Part shown: positions 5,642-6,818 of the stretch, one piece after another | How positions within the stretch are numbered: the stretch's first letter is position 1 | Layout: every line of letters begins with the position of its first letter | Assembly: GCA_026992215.1 (NCBI GenBank) | Contig: JALXAI010000194.1 | Coordinates: forward strand, 1 to 6,818 | Direction of reading: 5' to 3' | DNA: 6,818 nt | DNA from: Desulfobacterales bacterium | GTDB taxonomy: Bacteria; Desulfobacterota; Syntrophobacteria; B119-G9 | The notes under the pieces: generated by a model | Seen by the model: only the letters and a program-made list of their open reading frames with translations | Told to the model about the DNA's origin: nothing | Database searches by the model: none | Program-made: the position numbers and the translations under genes

Positions 5642-5663
5642 GGCAATAAATGATCACATTGCC
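5642..5663. repeat. Dyad just upstream of the metallo-hydrolase start
   Basis: GGCAAT (5642-5647) and ATTGCC (5658-5663) are perfect inverted copies around a loop holding TGATCA; beyond one mismatch each arm extends by two more G/C pairs. It lies 23 bases upstream of the preferred ATG. Possible leader hairpin or operator. Confidence 0.35.
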
Positions 5664-5724
5664 CGGAGTCGGGGTTGACATTCCCATCATGCCGCAGGCA
5701 TCAACTTTTTTGTATCGAACGAAA

Positions 5725-5749
5725 CATGCCACGTATGCCCCCTGGCATG
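5725..5749. repeat. 7-bp inverted repeat between iorB and the metallo-hydrolase gene
   Basis: CATGCCA (5725-5731) and TGGCATG (5743-5749) flank an 11-base loop. A second small dyad, ATGCC-GCA-GGCAT (5689-5701), lies nearby. Neither has a minus-strand T-run, so they are not standard terminators for iorB. No gene is evident in the 225-base gap that holds them. Confidence 0.4.
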
Positions 5750-5844
5750 GGTGAGTGGTTCATAGAGCTTTTACGCCGTTTTCCCGTTTCCTCCTGCCCT
5801 TCTCTTGCTCATGGCAGTATTTTCCCGGGATCAGAAAGTTCGCA

Positions 5845-6426
5845 TCATATGCTGAACCCCAGTTCAAATGCCCTCAGGTTAGTTTCCCTGAATGCTTTCT
5901 TGGTTCTTGTTTGAATGAGTTCTTTCATTATATCGGGTTGTATGGGAAGATCGCCGTGTTTGAAGAGGACGCCAAGAATAACCATGTTTTGAGCCAACTC
6001 CGAACCCGCTTTTCTGGCAAGCTCTAGGGCATTGAAACCAATGAATCTCCCGACCTGGTCTCTTATGGAGTCGAGAAGCTTACTTACGTCAGGGTAAGTT
6101 TCCTTTCCGGAAGAAACGGTAAAGGGAATGAGAGGCACCGTGTTGCTGATGACCAGGGTGCCGGAATTGCATTTTCTCAAAGCCCTCATGGCCTCGGACG
6201 GTTCAAAGGCCAGCAGGATGTCTGCTTCCCCGTCGGAAATAATGGGACTTTTCCTTTCGCCCATAACCACCGCGGATTCAACCACACCTCCCCTTTGAGC
6301 CATCCCGTGTATTTCACTCACCATCACAGGGAGGCCTGCTCTGAGGGCCGCTTCCCCAATAAGGTAAGTGGCCAAAAGCGTTCCCTGACCTCCAACTCCG
6401 GTACAAAATATTCTCCAGCTGCTCAT
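5845..6426 (-). CDS. iorB: Indolepyruvate ferredoxin oxidoreductase, beta subunit
   Basis: IorB (193 residues, normal for the family) is the small subunit of the oxygen-sensitive enzyme that converts indolepyruvate and other aryl-pyruvates plus CoA to aryl-acetyl-CoA and CO2, reducing ferredoxin. It corresponds to the gamma domain of 2-oxoacid:ferredoxin oxidoreductases. Visible signatures are FCTGVGGQGTLLAT (about residues 7-20), EIHGMAQRGGVVES (39-52) and ADILLAFEPSEAMRAL (68-83). ATG 6426 is chosen because the family motif begins nine residues later and a GAGAGAG stretch lies upstream; the open frame continues upstream to 6537 but that stretch is Arg-rich and unlike the family. iorA ends 67 bases upstream, giving the usual iorAB operon. 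The enzyme links aromatic amino acid breakdown, or its reverse, to ferredoxin in anaerobes. Confidence 0.93.
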   Translation of the reverse strand: MSSWRIFCTGVGGQGTLLATYLIGEAALRAGLPVMVSEIHGMAQRGGVVESAVVMGERKSPIISDGEADILLAFEPSEAMRALRKCNSGTLVISNTVPLIPFTVSSGKETYPDVSKLLDSIRDQVGRFIGFNALELARKAGSELAQNMVILGVLFKHGDLPIQPDIMKELIQTRTKKAFRETNLRAFELGFSI

Positions 6427-6493
6427 TTTTTCTCTCTCGTCTCTATCAATATGTTTACATGAAAATGGTCGTAGCAGACGGTAGCCATCGCCC

Positions 6494-6817
6494 TTAATTT
6501 TTCTTCTTCGCCTTGATTGCCTTGCAGATCTGGGCACATACGCTGCACCCGCTGCACAGGGTCTCGTTTATGAAGATTCGCTCTCCATTGCCGGTTGATT
6601 TCTCGTAAAAAATGGCCGGGCATGCCAGTTCAAGGCAGTCTTTACATAAGTCGCACTCGTCTGTTATTTCAAACACGATTTTCTGCTTCTTGCCCATAAC
6701 CCTTTTTTCGTAAAGCGGACACGGACTCTTTGCTATTATCACCTTGAGACCCGGGGTGTTGCTATCAAGGAGGTCTTTTATCGTTTCCGTGGACTTTTTT
6801 ATCTGCAAGGGATTTAT
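6494..6817 (-). CDS. iorA: Indolepyruvate ferredoxin oxidoreductase, alpha subunit, C-terminal part
   Basis: Only the last 107 codons or so are in the window; the frame runs off the right edge without a start, and the thiamine-diphosphate domains lie outside. What is seen is the end of the transketolase-type domain (LKVIIAKSPCPLYEKRV) and a C-terminal two-cluster ferredoxin domain: CDLCKDCLELACP, then CSGCSVCAQIC. Eight Cys fit two [4Fe-4S] clusters, which carry electrons from the thiamine-bound intermediate towards ferredoxin. The usual Pro after the final Cys is missing and the protein ends in a lysine-rich tail (KAIKAKKKN). It is followed by iorB, which confirms the assignment. An in-frame TTG at 6808 should not be taken as a start, since the family protein is about 600 residues long. 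Confidence 0.92.
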   Translation of the reverse strand: MNPLQIKKSTETIKDLLDSNTPGLKVIIAKSPCPLYEKRVMGKKQKIVFEITDECDLCKDCLELACPAIFYEKSTGNGERIFINETLCSGCSVCAQICKAIKAKKKN

Positions 6818-6818
6818 G

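Noticed and set aside
5620..5646. TTG start for the metallo-hydrolase nine codons upstream
   Set aside because: It has no ribosome binding site and lies in the arm of a dyad. ATG 5619 starts immediately before the conserved part.
5689..5711. Small stem ATGCC/GGCAT followed by six T on the plus strand
   Set aside because: It resembles a weak terminator only for plus-strand transcription, and no plus-strand gene leads into it.
6427..6537. N-terminal extension of IorB
   Set aside because: The Arg-rich stretch overlaps the end of iorA and precedes the family's normal start MSSWRIFCTGVGGQG. ATG 6426 fits family length.

Overview
All genes recognised in this window lie on the minus strand, so transcription runs from high to low coordinates. 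The order is iorA (3' end only), iorB, an RNase Z-like metallo-hydrolase, a CoA-disulfide reductase/rhodanese fusion, a 64-residue membrane mini-protein, the trp leader/attenuator, trpE and trpG (5' end only). The gene set is chromosomal and metabolic. I see no insertion sequence, CRISPR array, tRNA or rRNA. The mix of ferredoxin-linked indolepyruvate oxidoreductase, a CoADR-rhodanese sulfur enzyme and a Gram-negative-type trp attenuator suggests an anaerobe, most likely a Desulfobacterota (former deltaproteobacterial) sulfate reducer or syntroph. That placement is inference from gene content, not from a marker gene.

Right end (about 5845-6817): the C-terminal ferredoxin domain of IorA is followed after 67 bases by IorB. 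Together they form an enzyme that oxidises aryl-pyruvates from aromatic amino acid breakdown and reduces ferredoxin. A 225-base gap with small dyads leads to a 344-residue metallo-beta-lactamase-fold protein of RNase Z type (4585-5619). A 205-base gap then precedes the CoADR-rhodanese gene (2670-4379), which has a strong Shine-Dalgarno.

Middle (2182-2669): about 490 bases without a convincing gene but with several inverted repeats and palindromes. It ends in a hairpin directly upstream of the ribosome binding site of the small membrane protein (1987-2181). The stop codon of that small gene lies inside the -35 box of the trp promoter.

Left end (1-1990): a textbook sigma70-type promoter, a 21-residue leader peptide with three consecutive Trp codons set among four Tyr codons, and mutually exclusive RNA hairpins ending in a rho-independent terminator. 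The terminator unit is tandemly duplicated. The second copy can pair either with the first terminator's 3' arm or with its own partner, so the two terminators look mechanically linked. After them come trpE and trpG, joined by a four-base ATGA overlap; their products form anthranilate synthase.

The most unusual item is the duplicated, apparently interlocked trp attenuator. Functionally the window pairs aromatic amino acid synthesis (trpEG) with an aryl-pyruvate oxidoreductase (iorAB), though the genes between them make one shared operon unlikely.
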